Below, piece by piece: positions 9,206 through 19,167 of a stretch of 64,000 bases of DNA. The position numbers were made by a program, and so were the translations under genes. The notes beneath the pieces were generated by a model, which saw only the letters and a list, made by a program, of their open reading frames with translations, had not been told where the DNA came from and ran no database searches. Positions within the stretch are counted from its first letter, which is position 1. Each line of letters starts with the position of its first letter. Origin of the DNA: Paenibacillus senegalimassiliensis (GTDB lineage: Bacteria > Bacillota > Bacilli > Paenibacillales > Paenibacillaceae); contig NZ_LN909046.1 of the NCBI RefSeq assembly GCF_001486585.1, positions 248,001 to 312,000 on the forward strand. Direction: 5' to 3'.

Positions 9206-10936
9206 ATGAAGTGGAAAACTCCAAGAACTTTTGCCGCGCTTTTATTGGCAACAACACTGCTCATTGGTGGTTGTGGCAGTAATGGGGGAAGTGCTTCCGA
9301 GGGCAACAATGGGAACACAGGAACAGGGAACAATGGTCAAAACGCAAGTGCAGAAGACACTAGTCCGGTTACCTTCACCTTCTTCGGGGCCGATGCAAGT
9401 CCAAACTGGAACAATATGCAGGATGAAGTAGGTAAGGCGATTACGGAGAAAACAGGAGTTACAATCCAAGCTGAATATGATGTAGGCTCTGGCGGGGGCG
9501 AACAAAAGATTGCTTTGATGACTGCCAGCGGCGATGTTCCTGATTTCATTTTTGCAAAAGGCAGCTTGTCCAAGCTTGTGGATGCAGGTCTCATTATTGA
9601 TATGACTGATTTAATTGAAGAACATGCCCCTAATATTAAGAGGATTCTGGGCGATAACATCAATCGTATGAAGTACAGTAATGAAGATCCTTCCATTTAT
9701 CAAATTACTACGAATATGGGGGTTGACCAACAATCCTTTGATGCAGGTGGCGGTTTTGAAATCCAACAGCGCGTGCTGAAGGAATTTGGCTATCCGGAAA
9801 TTCGCACAGTGAAGGACTTTGAGGACATCCTTAGAAAATATAAGGAAAAATATCCTGAAACCGATGGCCAGCCAACCATCCCGCTTTCATTAAATGCAGA
9901 CGACTGGAAGATCATGATCACCGTAACAAACCCGGCCTTCTTGGCAACAGGCGCTCCGGATGATGGTGAATACTATGTAAACCCTGAAACCTATGAGACG
10001 CAATTGCACTACAAGCGTGCTGAGGAAAAAGAATACTTCCGTTGGTTGAACCATATGTTCAACGAAGGCCTGCTTGACAAAGATACATTTATCCAAAAGG
10101 ATGACCAGTACAAAGCGAAGATCGCTAGTGGACGCGTACTTGGCCTGATCAGCCAGGAGTGGGAATACCAAGACGGTGAAAATGCGCTGAAGGCAGCAGG
10201 CAAGGATGATTACACTTATGCGCATTTCCCTGTCACGCTGAATGAAGATTATGTGGACCATTCCTTCCAGCCAGCAGGTCTGGATGGATCGGGTATCGCC
10301 ATTACGACGGCTGCTAAAGATCCGGTTCGCCTGATTAAATTCCTGGATTGGCTTGCTTCTGATGAAGGGCAAGTGCTGATGAACTGGGGGATCGAAGGCA
10401 AGCACTACAATGTTGAGAACGGTGTGCGCGTAGTTCCGGAAGAAATCCAGAACAGAAAAGTTAACGACACAAACAACTTCAATAAAGAATCGGGTATCAG
10501 CTTGTATACCGCGATGACTGTTCACTATGGTGACGGTGTCAAGGACCCATCTGGTAACTATTACACCACGAACTTCCCTGACCAAATCGTTGCTGGCTAT
10601 ACCGAAGCGGAAAAAGAAACGTTAGCCGCTTATGGCGCAACCACATGGAAGGACCTGTTCCCTCAAGAAGGCGACTTTAAACCGAAGGAATGGGGCGCCC
10701 TGTACAATATGCCAGTACCAACAGATGGAGACTATCAAGTCATCTATCAAAAAACCCAGGATATTATCCGCAAACGGATTCCTGAGGCTGTATTGACTAC
10801 ACCGGATAAATTTGACACCGTGTTTGACAACTTCCTTGCCGAGCTGGATAAAGCCGGTGCTGAGAAAATGGAAGCTGAATACACAGAACTTGTTAAGAAG
10901 AGAGTATCCTTGTTCACAGGAAAAGATGTTCAATAA
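9206..10936 (+). CDS. Sugar-binding lipoprotein, LplA type
   Basis: The 576-residue extracellular solute-binding protein delivers oligosaccharide to the two permeases encoded upstream. The N-terminus is a lipoprotein signal with lipobox LLIGGC, so Cys of LIGGC would be lipidated. A low-complexity Gly/Asn/Ser linker follows, then a bilobed binding fold (FTFFGADASPNWNN, GDVPDFIFAKG). The length suits the LplA/YtcQ branch, which is longer than ordinary maltose-type binding proteins. The start is preceded by GGGGGG at 9191-9196. Gene order is permease, permease, binding protein, with a stem-loop between, a layout that often gives extra binding protein. The neighbours suggest a xyloglucan-derived ligand, but this is inference. 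Confidence 0.9.
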   Translation: MKWKTPRTFAALLLATTLLIGGCGSNGGSASEGNNGNTGTGNNGQNASAEDTSPVTFTFFGADASPNWNNMQDEVGKAITEKTGVTIQAEYDVGSGGGEQKIALMTASGDVPDFIFAKGSLSKLVDAGLIIDMTDLIEEHAPNIKRILGDNINRMKYSNEDPSIYQITTNMGVDQQSFDAGGGFEIQQRVLKEFGYPEIRTVKDFEDILRKYKEKYPETDGQPTIPLSLNADDWKIMITVTNPAFLATGAPDDGEYYVNPETYETQLHYKRAEEKEYFRWLNHMFNEGLLDKDTFIQKDDQYKAKIASGRVLGLISQEWEYQDGENALKAAGKDDYTYAHFPVTLNEDYVDHSFQPAGLDGSGIAITTAAKDPVRLIKFLDWLASDEGQVLMNWGIEGKHYNVENGVRVVPEEIQNRKVNDTNNFNKESGISLYTAMTVHYGDGVKDPSGNYYTTNFPDQIVAGYTEAEKETLAAYGATTWKDLFPQEGDFKPKEWGALYNMPVPTDGDYQVIYQKTQDIIRKRIPEAVLTTPDKFDTVFDNFLAELDKAGAEKMEAEYTELVKKRVSLFTGKDVQ

Positions 10937-10976
10937 TTCTTGACTTGGTAGCAAAAACCGCATATTTTGATTAGAG

Positions 10977-11004
10977 AAAAGGCCCGTTTGTTTCGGGCTT
11001 TTTT
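10977..11004 (+). terminator. Rho-independent terminator after the sugar transporter operon
   Basis: AAAAGGCCCG pairs with CGGGCTTTTT across a 7-base loop, with one G-U pair, followed by a run of T. It lies 40 bp after the binding-protein stop and just before the GH95 gene. Confidence 0.85.
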
Positions 11005-11037
11005 CTCTTAATTATTGAACATATGGAGGCATGTAGC

Positions 11038-13407
11038 ATGACGGGATTAGATCAGCGCGAAAGGCAATGGAAGCTTTGGTACAAGCAGCCTGCTTCCCGT
11101 TGGGAGGAGGCCCTTCCCGTCGGAAACGGGCGAATCGGCGGAATGGTATACGGAGGCGCCCGCCAGGAACTGATTGCTTTAAATGAAGATACACTATGGT
11201 CCGGGTTCCCAAGGGACCCTCAGAATTATGATGCATTACGACATTTGGGTCCGGCAAGGGAATTAATATTTACCGGGAAATATAAAGAGGCAGAGCAATT
11301 AATTGATGCGGGCATGCTTGGTCGCGGTACAGAGTCCTACCAGCCTCTTGGCAATTTGCGTGTCGAGCATTTGGCAGCAGGTGAGGAGACAGAATACCAG
11401 CGGGAGTTGGACTTGACGACAGGCATTGCTACTAGCACCTACCGGGTTGGACAAGCGGTGTATATCCGTGAGGTACTGGTGAGCGCTGTGGATCAGGTGC
11501 TGGCTGTACACCTAAAGGCTACAGGGGATCAGCCAATCGATATCTCGGCATCGCTTGATTCACTGCTACCCTATCGCATAGGTAGCGTGCCACAGGCAGC
11601 TTATCTCAAAATGCAAGGGCAAGCGCCTAGTCACGTTGCCGACAACTACCGTGAGGATCATCCGCAATCGGTGTTATATGAGGATGGCTTGGGTATATCT
11701 TTTGAAGTGCAGTTGCAGGTGCTTTCTACCGGCGGGATAGTATCATTTGACGATGAAGCGGGGCGGCTGATTGTACAGGGAGCGAAGGAGCTAACCCTGC
11801 TGCTGGCAGCAGCAACGGATTTTGCTGGTTACGATGTGATGCCAGGCAGTGGAGATGTAGACCCTGCGGAGAAGTGCCGCGCGGTGCTTGCGGCTGCTGC
11901 AAAGCTAAGCTATGCAGAACTTCGGCAACGCCATATCCAGGACCATCAGCGTTTGTTCAATCGCGTGGAGCTCAAGATAGGGGAGTTATCTCACGCAGAC
12001 AACCCTCTGCCAACGGATGAGCGTCTGGACGCTTACCGCGAGGGGGGCGGGGATGTAGGGCTAGAAGCGCTTTATTTCCATTATGGGCGTTACTTGCTGA
12101 TGACCAGTTCCAGACCCGGAACGGAAGCTGCTCACTTGCAAGGAATATGGAATCCTCGGGTTCAGCCTCCATGGAACTGCGGGTACACCAGCAATATCAA
12201 TGTTCAGATGAATTATTGGCCTGCGGAAATAGCCAATTTGAGCGAATGTCATGAGCCGTTGTTTGAATTGATTCGCGATCTCAGTGTCACCGGGGCAAGA
12301 ACGGCAAAAATCCATTATGGCAGCCGAGGTTGGGTAGCACATCATAATGTAGACGTATGGCGTCAATCCATCCCATCCGATGGCGAAGCAAGCTGGGCTT
12401 TTTGGCCCATGGGTGGCGTGTGGCTATGCCGGCATTTGTGGGAGCATTATGCCTTTGAGCCGAACGAGGAATTTCTGCGGGAGACAGCGTACCCCTTGAT
12501 GAAGGGGGCGGCCGAGTTCTGTCAGGATTGGCTGATTGAAGGCCCTGATGGAAGACTGACTACGGCTCCATCTACCTCGCCGGAGAACAAATTCCTGACG
12601 GCTGAGGGGGAGCCATGCAGTGTGTCGGCAGGAAGCAGTATGGATTTGTTCCTGATTCGCGAGTTATTGGAGCACACGATTCGTGCTGCCGGGTTGCTTG
12701 ATCTGGATGAGGAATGGCGCGAGGAACTGTCAGGTGTGCTGGAGCGTATGGTCAAGCCGAAGATTGGGCTGGACGGGAGAATTCAGGAATGGAGTGAACC
12801 ATTTGCTGAGGCTGAGCCAGGGCATCGGCATGTGTCCCATCTGTACGGATTTTACCCGGGGGATGTAATCACCGTAAGGGATACGCCGGAATGGGCCGAA
12901 GCGGTCAGAAAGACGCTTGACGCACGGATCAAGAGTGGCGGTGGACATACAGGATGGAGTTGTGCTTGGCTAATCAATCTATATGCTCGCCTGGGAGACG
13001 GAGAAACGGCCCATCAGTTTATCAATACACTGCTGTCCCGTTCTACCTATCCGAACCTGTTCGACGATCATCCTCCGTTCCAGATTGACGGCAACTTTGG
13101 CGGTGCGGCGGGGATCGTCGAAATGCTGGTGCAGAGCCATATGGATGGAATCGATTTGCTGCCAGCCCTGCCAAAGACTTGGGATTGCGGACTCGTTAGC
13201 GGCCTGAGGGCTCGGGGTGGATTTACAGTCGACTTGGCTTGGGAGAATAATGGACTGACGTCAGCGACTCTCTTATCCGTCGTGGGAGGCTGGTGCACAG
13301 TACGGGGGCTAAATGGATTAAAACTTTGGAAGCCCGATGGTACCGTCGTTGGCGAAGGCGAACGGTTCGAGACGGAAGCAGGAGCAACTTACTCTATTCA
13401 TGCATAA
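11038..13407 (+). CDS. GH95 alpha-L-fucosidase (or alpha-L-galactosidase)
   Basis: The 789-residue cytoplasmic enzyme opens with the family hallmark [15 protein letters not shown] and [12 protein letters not shown], and is built as an N-terminal beta domain, helical linker, (alpha/alpha)6 barrel and C-terminal beta domain. Candidate catalytic residues by position are Asn386 and Asn388 in [12 protein letters not shown], which would activate water, the acid Glu516 in TSPENKF, and Asp684 in [13 protein letters not shown]95 enzymes cut alpha-1,2-L-fucose from galactose, as in xyloglucan side chains, and some cut alpha-L-galactose. The GGAGG at 11025-11029 decides for the ATG at 11038 rather than the in-frame ATG at 11023. 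No signal peptide is seen, so it acts on imported oligosaccharides. Confidence 0.92.
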   Translation: MTGLDQRERQWKLWYKQPASRWEEALPVGNGRIGGMVYGGARQELIALNEDTLWSGFPRDPQNYDALRHLGPARELIFTGKYKEAEQLIDAGMLGRGTESYQPLGNLRVEHLAAGEETEYQRELDLTTGIATSTYRVGQAVYIREVLVSAVDQVLAVHLKATGDQPIDISASLDSLLPYRIGSVPQAAYLKMQGQAPSHVADNYREDHPQSVLYEDGLGISFEVQLQVLSTGGIVSFDDEAGRLIVQGAKELTLLLAAATDFAGYDVMPGSGDVDPAEKCRAVLAAAAKLSYAELRQRHIQDHQRLFNRVELKIGELSHADNPLPTDERLDAYREGGGDVGLEALYFHYGRYLLMTSSRPGTEAAHLQGIWNPRVQPPWNCGYTSNINVQMNYWPAEIANLSECHEPLFELIRDLSVTGARTAKIHYGSRGWVAHHNVDVWRQSIPSDGEASWAFWPMGGVWLCRHLWEHYAFEPNEEFLRETAYPLMKGAAEFCQDWLIEGPDGRLTTAPSTSPENKFLTAEGEPCSVSAGSSMDLFLIRELLEHTIRAAGLLDLDEEWREELSGVLERMVKPKIGLDGRIQEWSEPFAEAEPGHRHVSHLYGFYPGDVITVRDTPEWAEAVRKTLDARIKSGGGHTGWSCAWLINLYARLGDGETAHQFINTLLSRSTYPNLFDDHPPFQIDGNFGGAAGIVEMLVQSHMDGIDLLPALPKTWDCGLVSGLRARGGFTVDLAWENNGLTSATLLSVVGGWCTVRGLNGLKLWKPDGTVVGEGERFETEAGATYSIHA

Positions 13408-13421
13408 TAAGTGGATATCCA

Positions 13422-13462
13422 CAAACAGCGCGTACCGATACTCGATCGATGCGCGCTGTTTG
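13422..13462. terminator. Hairpin between convergent genes, probable terminator
   Basis: CAAACAGCGCG and CGCGCTGTTTG form an 11-bp perfect stem with a 19-base loop between the GH95 gene and the convergent VOC gene. Only weak T runs flank it on either strand. Confidence 0.5.
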
Positions 13463-13505
13463 AGTTTGAATTGAATGCATTAGTATTTTCTATTTCGTCA
13501 TTTCG

Positions 13506-13910
13506 TTAATGTCTGTCTTTAAATCGATTAATCGCATCCTCTGTTACTGGCTGGAAGAGATTGATGAGGTTACCATCAGGATCGCGGAACAGCATGGAGC
13601 GATTACCCCATGGCATCGTGGTCGGTTCCTTTACCCAATGTTCGACAAATGGCTTCAGGCGTACATATTCGGCCTCAACATCGTCGATGCGGAACTCCAT
13701 AATGACAGTGGGATTATTGGCCGCCACTACGGAATCCGCACCGAATAGCTGCGCCGTTTGAGAGTGACCAATTGCAAGGGTGAACGATGGCGTAACGAAT
13801 TCGGCAAAGACGGGCGCAGGGCGCTCCGCCGAAACCTCCATAACTTTCTCATAGAACTTGACGAGACGATCTACATCGTCAGTAATGATGCGTACAGAAG
13901 CAAAATTCAT
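13506..13910 (-). CDS. VOC superfamily (glyoxalase-like) protein
   Basis: This small single-domain protein of about 134 residues has the beta-alpha-beta-beta-beta pattern of the vicinal oxygen chelate fold: start FASVRIITDDVDRLVKFYEKV, centre VIMEFRIDDVEAEYVRL, end SMLFRDPDGNLINLFQPV. VOC members include glyoxalases, dioxygenases, and bleomycin or fosfomycin resistance proteins. The substrate cannot be told here. The frame extends to 13994, but GGAAGG at 13921-13926 decides for the ATG at 13910. The WYL regulator gene upstream ends in its own terminator, so this gene probably has a separate promoter, although the pairing of regulator and VOC gene may be functional. Confidence 0.85.
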   Translation of the reverse strand: MNFASVRIITDDVDRLVKFYEKVMEVSAERPAPVFAEFVTPSFTLAIGHSQTAQLFGADSVVAANNPTVIMEFRIDDVEAEYVRLKPFVEHWVKEPTTMPWGNRSMLFRDPDGNLINLFQPVTEDAINRFKDRH

Positions 13911-13997
13911 AACATAACATCCTTCCCAATATTGGCTTGACTGTTGCAAAACATAGCTTTGTCTATCAGTCTGCTTTACATCTACATTGTCCATTAT

Positions 13998-14036
13998 AAA
14001 AAAACGCTACTGACAGCATTATGTCAGTAGCGTTTT
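13998..14036 (-). terminator. Strong Rho-independent terminator of the WYL regulator gene
   Basis: A 15-bp perfect stem (14001-14015 with 14022-14036) with a 6-base loop is followed on the minus strand by seven T. It overlaps the last codons and the TGA of the WYL regulator gene and separates it from the VOC gene. Confidence 0.92.
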
Positions 14037-14971
14037 AGAATGTTTTGGGCTTCCTCGCAAATCCGATTTCGGAAGGCCTCCGGTTCAAGCACAATTACGT
14101 TCGCTCCCCAGCCAAGCACCCACTGCAGCGAATCATCCACCTGACGAATACGTAAGACCACATCCAATCCATCTTGATGCTCTTTCATATCATCTATGTA
14201 ATGATAGTTCGATTCCTTGACCTTATCTGCTATTTCACGATTAAATCGAAGGAAGACTTGCAAGTGGCGATCATCTGGAGGGGCATACTCCCTTAAGTCA
14301 AAGCCCATTGGAAGTTCAAATCTCTCGTCCAGTTCGAGAAGTTCAGCCATTCGGGACAATCGGAAGTGGCGGATGCCTTGACGTAGATCACACCAGGCTA
14401 CAAGCATCCAGGACCCTTCAATAAATACAAGACCATAAGGAGCAACGGTACGTTTGCTATGGCGATTCCCCGTGGAATCAGGAATGCTTTTCCAATAATG
14501 AAAACTAATCTTTCGTCCATCTAATAGAGCTTGGCGTATCTTATTGAGATTCTCTCTTTCGTTGGACGGAGCTATCTCTTTGCGAGGAGCGAGCAATCGT
14601 AGGGATTTACGTATATGCGCGGTCTCACTGCGGACAGTGTCTGATAAAGTGATCTCGATTTTCCTTCTAGCCACATTAGCCCTATCCCGATATTGATCAT
14701 CAAATTGTTGCTCGATAAATTCTGTTCCTATAAGCAAGGTTACGGCTTCCTCGATGGTAAAACTGATCGGAGGAAGAAAATATCCTTCCATTAAGGAATA
14801 GCCTGTGCCAGTAGTGCCTCTAATCGGCACGCCAGCTTCGCTGAGCGCTTGAATATCTCGATAGATGGTCCTCACACTGGTCTCAAATAATGCCGCCAAA
14901 TCTTCGGCACGTACTGTTTGCCTGCTCTGCAACTCCAGCACGATGGCTAACAAACGATCTGTCTTGTTCAT
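14024..14971 (-). CDS. YafY-type HTH and WYL domain transcriptional regulator
   Basis: The 315-residue protein has an N-terminal winged helix of the HTH_11 type (VRAEDLAALFETSVRTIYRDIQAL) and a WYL domain near residues 140-220 (PYGLVFIEGSWMLVAWCDLR, FRLSRM), with a C-terminal WCX extension (VLRIRQVDDSLQWVLGWG). WYL proteins sense ligands, often nucleic-acid-derived, and mostly act as repressors. Its targets are unknown. The next gene downstream on the same strand codes for a VOC protein. AAGGGGGCAG precedes the ATG. The 3' end overlaps a strong terminator. Confidence 0.88.
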   Translation of the reverse strand: MNKTDRLLAIVLELQSRQTVRAEDLAALFETSVRTIYRDIQALSEAGVPIRGTTGTGYSLMEGYFLPPISFTIEEAVTLLIGTEFIEQQFDDQYRDRANVARRKIEITLSDTVRSETAHIRKSLRLLAPRKEIAPSNERENLNKIRQALLDGRKISFHYWKSIPDSTGNRHSKRTVAPYGLVFIEGSWMLVAWCDLRQGIRHFRLSRMAELLELDERFELPMGFDLREYAPPDDRHLQVFLRFNREIADKVKESNYHYIDDMKEHQDGLDVVLRIRQVDDSLQWVLGWGANVIVLEPEAFRNRICEEAQNILKRY

Positions 14972-15020
14972 GGACTGCCCCCTTGAAACCTAATGCCTGC
15001 TGTACAACGGAAAATTTGTG

Positions 15021-15854
15021 CTAATGCAGTCTGCGGAACTGTTGCGGTGTCATGCCTGTGTGCTTGCGGAAGGTGGCTACAAAGTGGCTTGCATCGCGGA
15101 AGCCGGTCTTCCCGGCGATGCTGGACACGGTCACTCCGGGCTCGCTCGCCAGATGCTCCTTCGCCTTATGTATACGCATCTGAGTGAGATAGCTGTAAGG
15201 CGCGATACCAAACGTCTGCTGGAACAGCTTGCTCAGATGCCGTCCAGACATGCCGATGATATCAGCCATGGAATCCAGCCCGATATCGGGATTCCCGTAT
15301 TCTTGCTCCATCCAGGCGAGTAGAGGGCCAAGCTTCTCCATATTGCGGGGAACGGCACTGTTGCTGACATGGCCGAACTTGCTTAATACGCCCAGAAATC
15401 GATATACCTCCGTGGAGGTCTCCAGGCCAAACAAATCCTGCGTGTTCTCCAACTTGTTCAGCAATTCGGCTAGCAGTGGGGTCAGGGGGGCCTCTGGCTC
15501 CCAGCGGAACAGGGCAGCTTCCTGAATGCCAAATGCGCTTAGAATCGCTGCAGCCGCCCCTCCTCCGAAGGTTACGTAATAGGTCTTCCAGCTTGTGCCC
15601 CGCTTGGCCTCGTAAGCATGGCTCATGCCGGGAGGCAACAGGATGCCGCTGCCAGGGGGCAGGGGTATGGTGCCGCTGCCCAATGTAATGCGACCCTCGC
15701 CTTCGGCGGTTTGTAGCCAATGATAGTAAGGATAGCCATCCGGGCGAGTGATCTTCTCTTGATGTGGATTATAGCCCACGCTCTCCATCAGCAGCGGGAG
15801 ATCCGGAGTGGCGGCGGGCGAAAATGCGAAACGGGTAAAGGCCCGTGGATTCAT
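15021..15854 (-). CDS. AraC family transcriptional regulator
   Basis: The 277-residue regulator has an N-terminal cupin-type ligand domain (GSGTIPLPPGSGILLPPGMSHAYEA) and a C-terminal AraC DNA-binding domain (DSMADIIGMSGRHLSKLFQQTFG and VSSIAGKTGFRDASHFVATFRKHTG). It is divergent from the GH42 beta-galactosidase gene with 125 bp between starts, so it most likely activates that gene in response to a galactoside. GGAGG precedes the ATG at a spacing of about 10. It is the second AraC regulator of this glycan region. Confidence 0.9.
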   Translation of the reverse strand: MNPRAFTRFAFSPAATPDLPLLMESVGYNPHQEKITRPDGYPYYHWLQTAEGEGRITLGSGTIPLPPGSGILLPPGMSHAYEAKRGTSWKTYYVTFGGGAAAAILSAFGIQEAALFRWEPEAPLTPLLAELLNKLENTQDLFGLETSTEVYRFLGVLSKFGHVSNSAVPRNMEKLGPLLAWMEQEYGNPDIGLDSMADIIGMSGRHLSKLFQQTFGIAPYSYLTQMRIHKAKEHLASEPGVTVSSIAGKTGFRDASHFVATFRKHTGMTPQQFRRLH

Positions 15855-15979
15855 CTTATGTATTCCTCCTTGCTTCGTCCATATTATTATATAACAAAAC
15901 GAGAATATTATATATAAAGCGGAGATGATACGGCTTACAATGAGGTTATAATTATATTATATAAAGGATGTGCACTTAA

Positions 15980-18007
15980 ATGATAAATGATAAATTACCG
16001 AAAATCTGGTACGGCGGTGACTATAACCCGGAGCAGTGGGGGCCTGATGCTTGGCAAGAGGATGAACGTATGTTCAAGCTGGCGGGGATCGACGTTGCCA
16101 CGGTCAACGTATTTGCCTGGGCCTTGAATCAGCCAAGCGAGGATACTTATGATTTCGCCCAATTGGATGCAACGATTGACCGCTTGTACAAGAGTGGAGT
16201 TCACGTATGTCTGGCGACCAGCACAGGGGCTCATCCTGCCTGGATGGCGCATCGTCATCCCGATGTATTGCGAGTTGATGCTCAAGGGAGAAAACGTAAG
16301 TTCGGGGGTCGCCATAATTCCTGTCCATCCTCCCCGACGTACCGTAAGTATTCAGCCAAGCTGGCTGGCAAGCTAGCCGAACATTATAAGGACCATCCTG
16401 CACTGCTGATTTGGCATGTATCCAATGAATATGGCGGCTACTGTTACTGCGATAATTGTGCAGCCGGCTTCCGGGTCTGGCTGAAGGAACGCTACAAGAC
16501 GCTGGATGAGCTTAATCGGGTGTGGAATACCCGCTTCTGGGGCCATACCTTTTATGACTGGGAGGAAATTGTGGTGCCCAGCGAGTTGAGTGAGGAATGG
16601 AACGGCAATCGCACGAATTTCCAGGGGATTTCGCTGGATTACCGTCGTTTTCAATCCCAGGCCTTACTGGATTGCTACAAGCTGGAATATGAAGAAATCA
16701 AAAAGCATACGCCGAATATTCCGATCACAACAAACCTGATGGGCTTGTACCCCGAACTGGATTATTTTGAGTGGGCGAAGCATCTGGATATTGTCTCTTG
16801 GGATAACTATCCTTCTCTCGATACCCCGGTAAGTCTAACGGCAATGACCCATGACTTGATGCGGGGACTCAAGGGCGGCGACCCATTTATGCTCATGGAG
16901 CAAACACCAAGTCAGCAAAATTGGCAGCCATATAACTCGCTCAAGCGTCCGGGTGTCATGCGTTTGTGGAGTTACCAGGCGGTAGCCCGTGGAGCCGATA
17001 CGGTACTGTTCTTCCAGCTTCGCCGTTCGATCGGGGCTTGCGAGAAATATCATGGAGCGGTCATCGAGCATGTAGGTCACGAGCATACCCGGGTCTTCCG
17101 CGAGGTCGCCGAACTTGGGCAGGAGCTTCAGCAGCTTGGCGACAAATTGCTGGATGCACGGACGGAAGCGAAGATCGGGATCGTGTACGATTGGGAGAAC
17201 CGGTGGGCCATTGAATTGTCCAGCGGTCCAAGCGTAGCTCTTAATTACGCGAATGAAGTGCATAAATATTATGATGCTTTGTTCCAGATGAACGTGGAAA
17301 GTGACATGATTTCCGTTGAAGAAAATTTTGATAAATACGAAGTCGTGATTGCACCTGTCATGTATATGGTGAAGCCAGGCTTCGCGAAGAAAGTGGAGAA
17401 GTTTGTGGAAAGTGGTGGCACCTTCTTGACCACGTTCTTTAGCGGCATTGTCAATGAAAATGATTTGGTAACCACCGGTGGTTATCCGGGTGAATTACGT
17501 AAGGTTCTTGGCATCTGGGCGGAGGAAATCGATGCGCTGTTGCCAGGACGCAGCAATCAATTGGTGATGAAGCAGGCTTGGGGTGAGCTCTCCGGTCAAT
17601 ATCAATGTGAACTCCTGTGCGACTTAATCCATGCGGAGGGGGCTGAAGTTTTGGCTGAGTATGGCTCTGACTTCTACAAGGGCATGCCAGGCGTAACCGT
17701 TAATTCCTTCGGGAAAGGGCGTGCCTATTATCTGGCCAGCAGTCCGGAAGCTACTTTCCTGCAAGGCTTCCTGAAGAACCTGTGTGAAGAGAAAGGCATT
17801 CAGCCGTTGCTTGAGACTCCGGCTGGCGTAGAAGTAGCTCGCCGTGTGAAGAACGATCAAGCCTTCTTATTCCTGCTAAATCATAATGAAGCAGCAGCGG
17901 AAGTAGAGGTAGGCTCCGGGAAGAAGGACGCACTGACAAATCTTGAGGTGTCTGGCACGGTAACCGTACCGGGACGTGGTGTTGTCATTCTGCAAGGCAG
18001 CAAATAG
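15980..18007 (+). CDS. GH42 beta-galactosidase
   Basis: The 675-residue cytoplasmic enzyme opens with the family signature IWYGGDYNPEQWGPDAWQED. The acid/base is Glu150 in HVSNEYGG and the nucleophile is Glu307 in MLMEQTPS, both in the N-terminal TIM barrel. A cysteine cluster (YCYCDNC) nearby fits the structural zinc site of many GH42 enzymes. The trimerisation domain and a small C-terminal beta domain follow. It hydrolyses terminal beta-galactose from imported oligosaccharides. In this neighbourhood a xyloglucan side-chain galactose is a reasonable substrate, but pectic galactan is also possible. The AT-rich leader holds a TATAAT at 15947-15952 without a clear -35 box, as expected for an activator-dependent promoter. 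A strong terminator follows. Confidence 0.94.
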   Translation: MINDKLPKIWYGGDYNPEQWGPDAWQEDERMFKLAGIDVATVNVFAWALNQPSEDTYDFAQLDATIDRLYKSGVHVCLATSTGAHPAWMAHRHPDVLRVDAQGRKRKFGGRHNSCPSSPTYRKYSAKLAGKLAEHYKDHPALLIWHVSNEYGGYCYCDNCAAGFRVWLKERYKTLDELNRVWNTRFWGHTFYDWEEIVVPSELSEEWNGNRTNFQGISLDYRRFQSQALLDCYKLEYEEIKKHTPNIPITTNLMGLYPELDYFEWAKHLDIVSWDNYPSLDTPVSLTAMTHDLMRGLKGGDPFMLMEQTPSQQNWQPYNSLKRPGVMRLWSYQAVARGADTVLFFQLRRSIGACEKYHGAVIEHVGHEHTRVFREVAELGQELQQLGDKLLDARTEAKIGIVYDWENRWAIELSSGPSVALNYANEVHKYYDALFQMNVESDMISVEENFDKYEVVIAPVMYMVKPGFAKKVEKFVESGGTFLTTFFSGIVNENDLVTTGGYPGELRKVLGIWAEEIDALLPGRSNQLVMKQAWGELSGQYQCELLCDLIHAEGAEVLAEYGSDFYKGMPGVTVNSFGKGRAYYLASSPEATFLQGFLKNLCEEKGIQPLLETPAGVEVARRVKNDQAFLFLLNHNEAAAEVEVGSGKKDALTNLEVSGTVTVPGRGVVILQGSK

Positions 18008-18022
18008 TAGAGAGTATGAAAC

Positions 18023-18065
18023 AGGCAGTGCCGGGGGAAATAAATCCTCTGGCACTGCCTTTTTT
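18023..18065 (+). terminator. Rho-independent terminator after the beta-galactosidase gene
   Basis: AGGCAGTGCC pairs perfectly with GGCACTGCCT, with further pairing inside, and is followed by five T. It sits 15 bp after the stop and just before the end of the convergent peptidase gene. Confidence 0.92.
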
Positions 18066-18076
18066 AGCTTCAATAA

Positions 18077-19150
18077 TCAGCTATTCTCCAAAATCGTGTT
18101 CAATGTCGTACGGTCCAGACCGCGTACGAGGCGGATGAGCAACTCCTTGGCGGCTTCATAATCATCCGTATGAATGATTGACGTAGAAGTGTGGATATAG
18201 CGGGAGCATATCCCGATTACACTGGAAGGGACGCCGATGCCGCTAAGATGTACTTGTCCTGCATCCGTTCCTCCGGGTGACACGAAGTATTGGTATTTAA
18301 TCTTATGTGTATCGGCAGTGTCCTGAATATACTCTACCAGGCCGCGATGGGTAATCATGGTCGGGTCCAAAATGCGCAGCAGGGCGCCTTCACCAAGCTT
18401 CCCGAAGGAACGTTTATCTCCGGTCATGTCGTTGGCTGCACTGGCATCCAGGGCAAAGAAGATGTCTGGCTGGATCAGGTTGGCGGCGGTACGAGCCCCG
18501 CGCAGACCCACCTCTTCCTGAACATTGGCGCCGATGTAAAGCGTATTCGGCAGCTTGTCCTGATGCACAGCCTCTAGCAGTTCCAGACCCAATCCAACCC
18601 CGTAACGGTTATCCCACGCTTTGGCCATGATTTTCTTCGGATTCACCAGAGGTGTGAATTCACAAATGGGCACGATCTGTTGACCTAGGCGTACACCAGC
18701 AGCTTCGGCCTGTTCCCGGCTATCTGCGCCGATATCCAGATACATACTCTTCAGGTCGACAGGCTTGCTACGTTGCGATTCGTCTAGCAAATGTGTTGGA
18801 ATGGAGCCTACCACACCTACAATAGGGCCATTTGGGGTAATAATTTGCAGACGCTGGGCCAGTACGGCCTGGCTCCACCAACCGCCGAGGGGTTGGAAGG
18901 CAATCATCCCGTTGTCGCTAATTCCAATGGTCATGAATCCTACCTCATCAAAATGACCCGCGACCATGACTTTCGGGCCCTGATCATCTCCGCGCAGAAC
19001 GCCGAACAGTCCCCCTAGCCGATCCTGGACAAATTCCTGAGTATAGGCGGACATTTTCTCTTTGACGAGGGCACGTAGCTCTCGCTCAAATCCCGGGGCT
19101 GAGGGAAATTCGGTAAGTTGTTTGAACAACTCCCGTGTTTGATTATTCAT
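18077..19150 (-). CDS. M42 family metallo-aminopeptidase
   Basis: The 357-residue protein is a dinuclear metallopeptidase of family M42 (glutamyl or deblocking aminopeptidase, sometimes annotated as an endoglucanase). Metal-ligand and catalytic signatures are visible: AGHFDEVG near residue 66, [23 protein letters not shown] with the catalytic Glu pair, and the C-terminal [12 protein letters not shown]. It trims N-terminal residues from peptides in the cytoplasm and normally forms tetrahedral dodecamers. AAAGGAG precedes the ATG. A dispersed repeat lies directly upstream of its promoter region. There is no link with the glycan genes beyond location. Confidence 0.9.
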   Translation of the reverse strand: MNNQTRELFKQLTEFPSAPGFERELRALVKEKMSAYTQEFVQDRLGGLFGVLRGDDQGPKVMVAGHFDEVGFMTIGISDNGMIAFQPLGGWWSQAVLAQRLQIITPNGPIVGVVGSIPTHLLDESQRSKPVDLKSMYLDIGADSREQAEAAGVRLGQQIVPICEFTPLVNPKKIMAKAWDNRYGVGLGLELLEAVHQDKLPNTLYIGANVQEEVGLRGARTAANLIQPDIFFALDASAANDMTGDKRSFGKLGEGALLRILDPTMITHRGLVEYIQDTADTHKIKYQYFVSPGGTDAGQVHLSGIGVPSSVIGICSRYIHTSTSIIHTDDYEAAKELLIRLVRGLDRTTLNTILENS

Positions 19151-19167
19151 GCTCTAATTCTCCTTTT

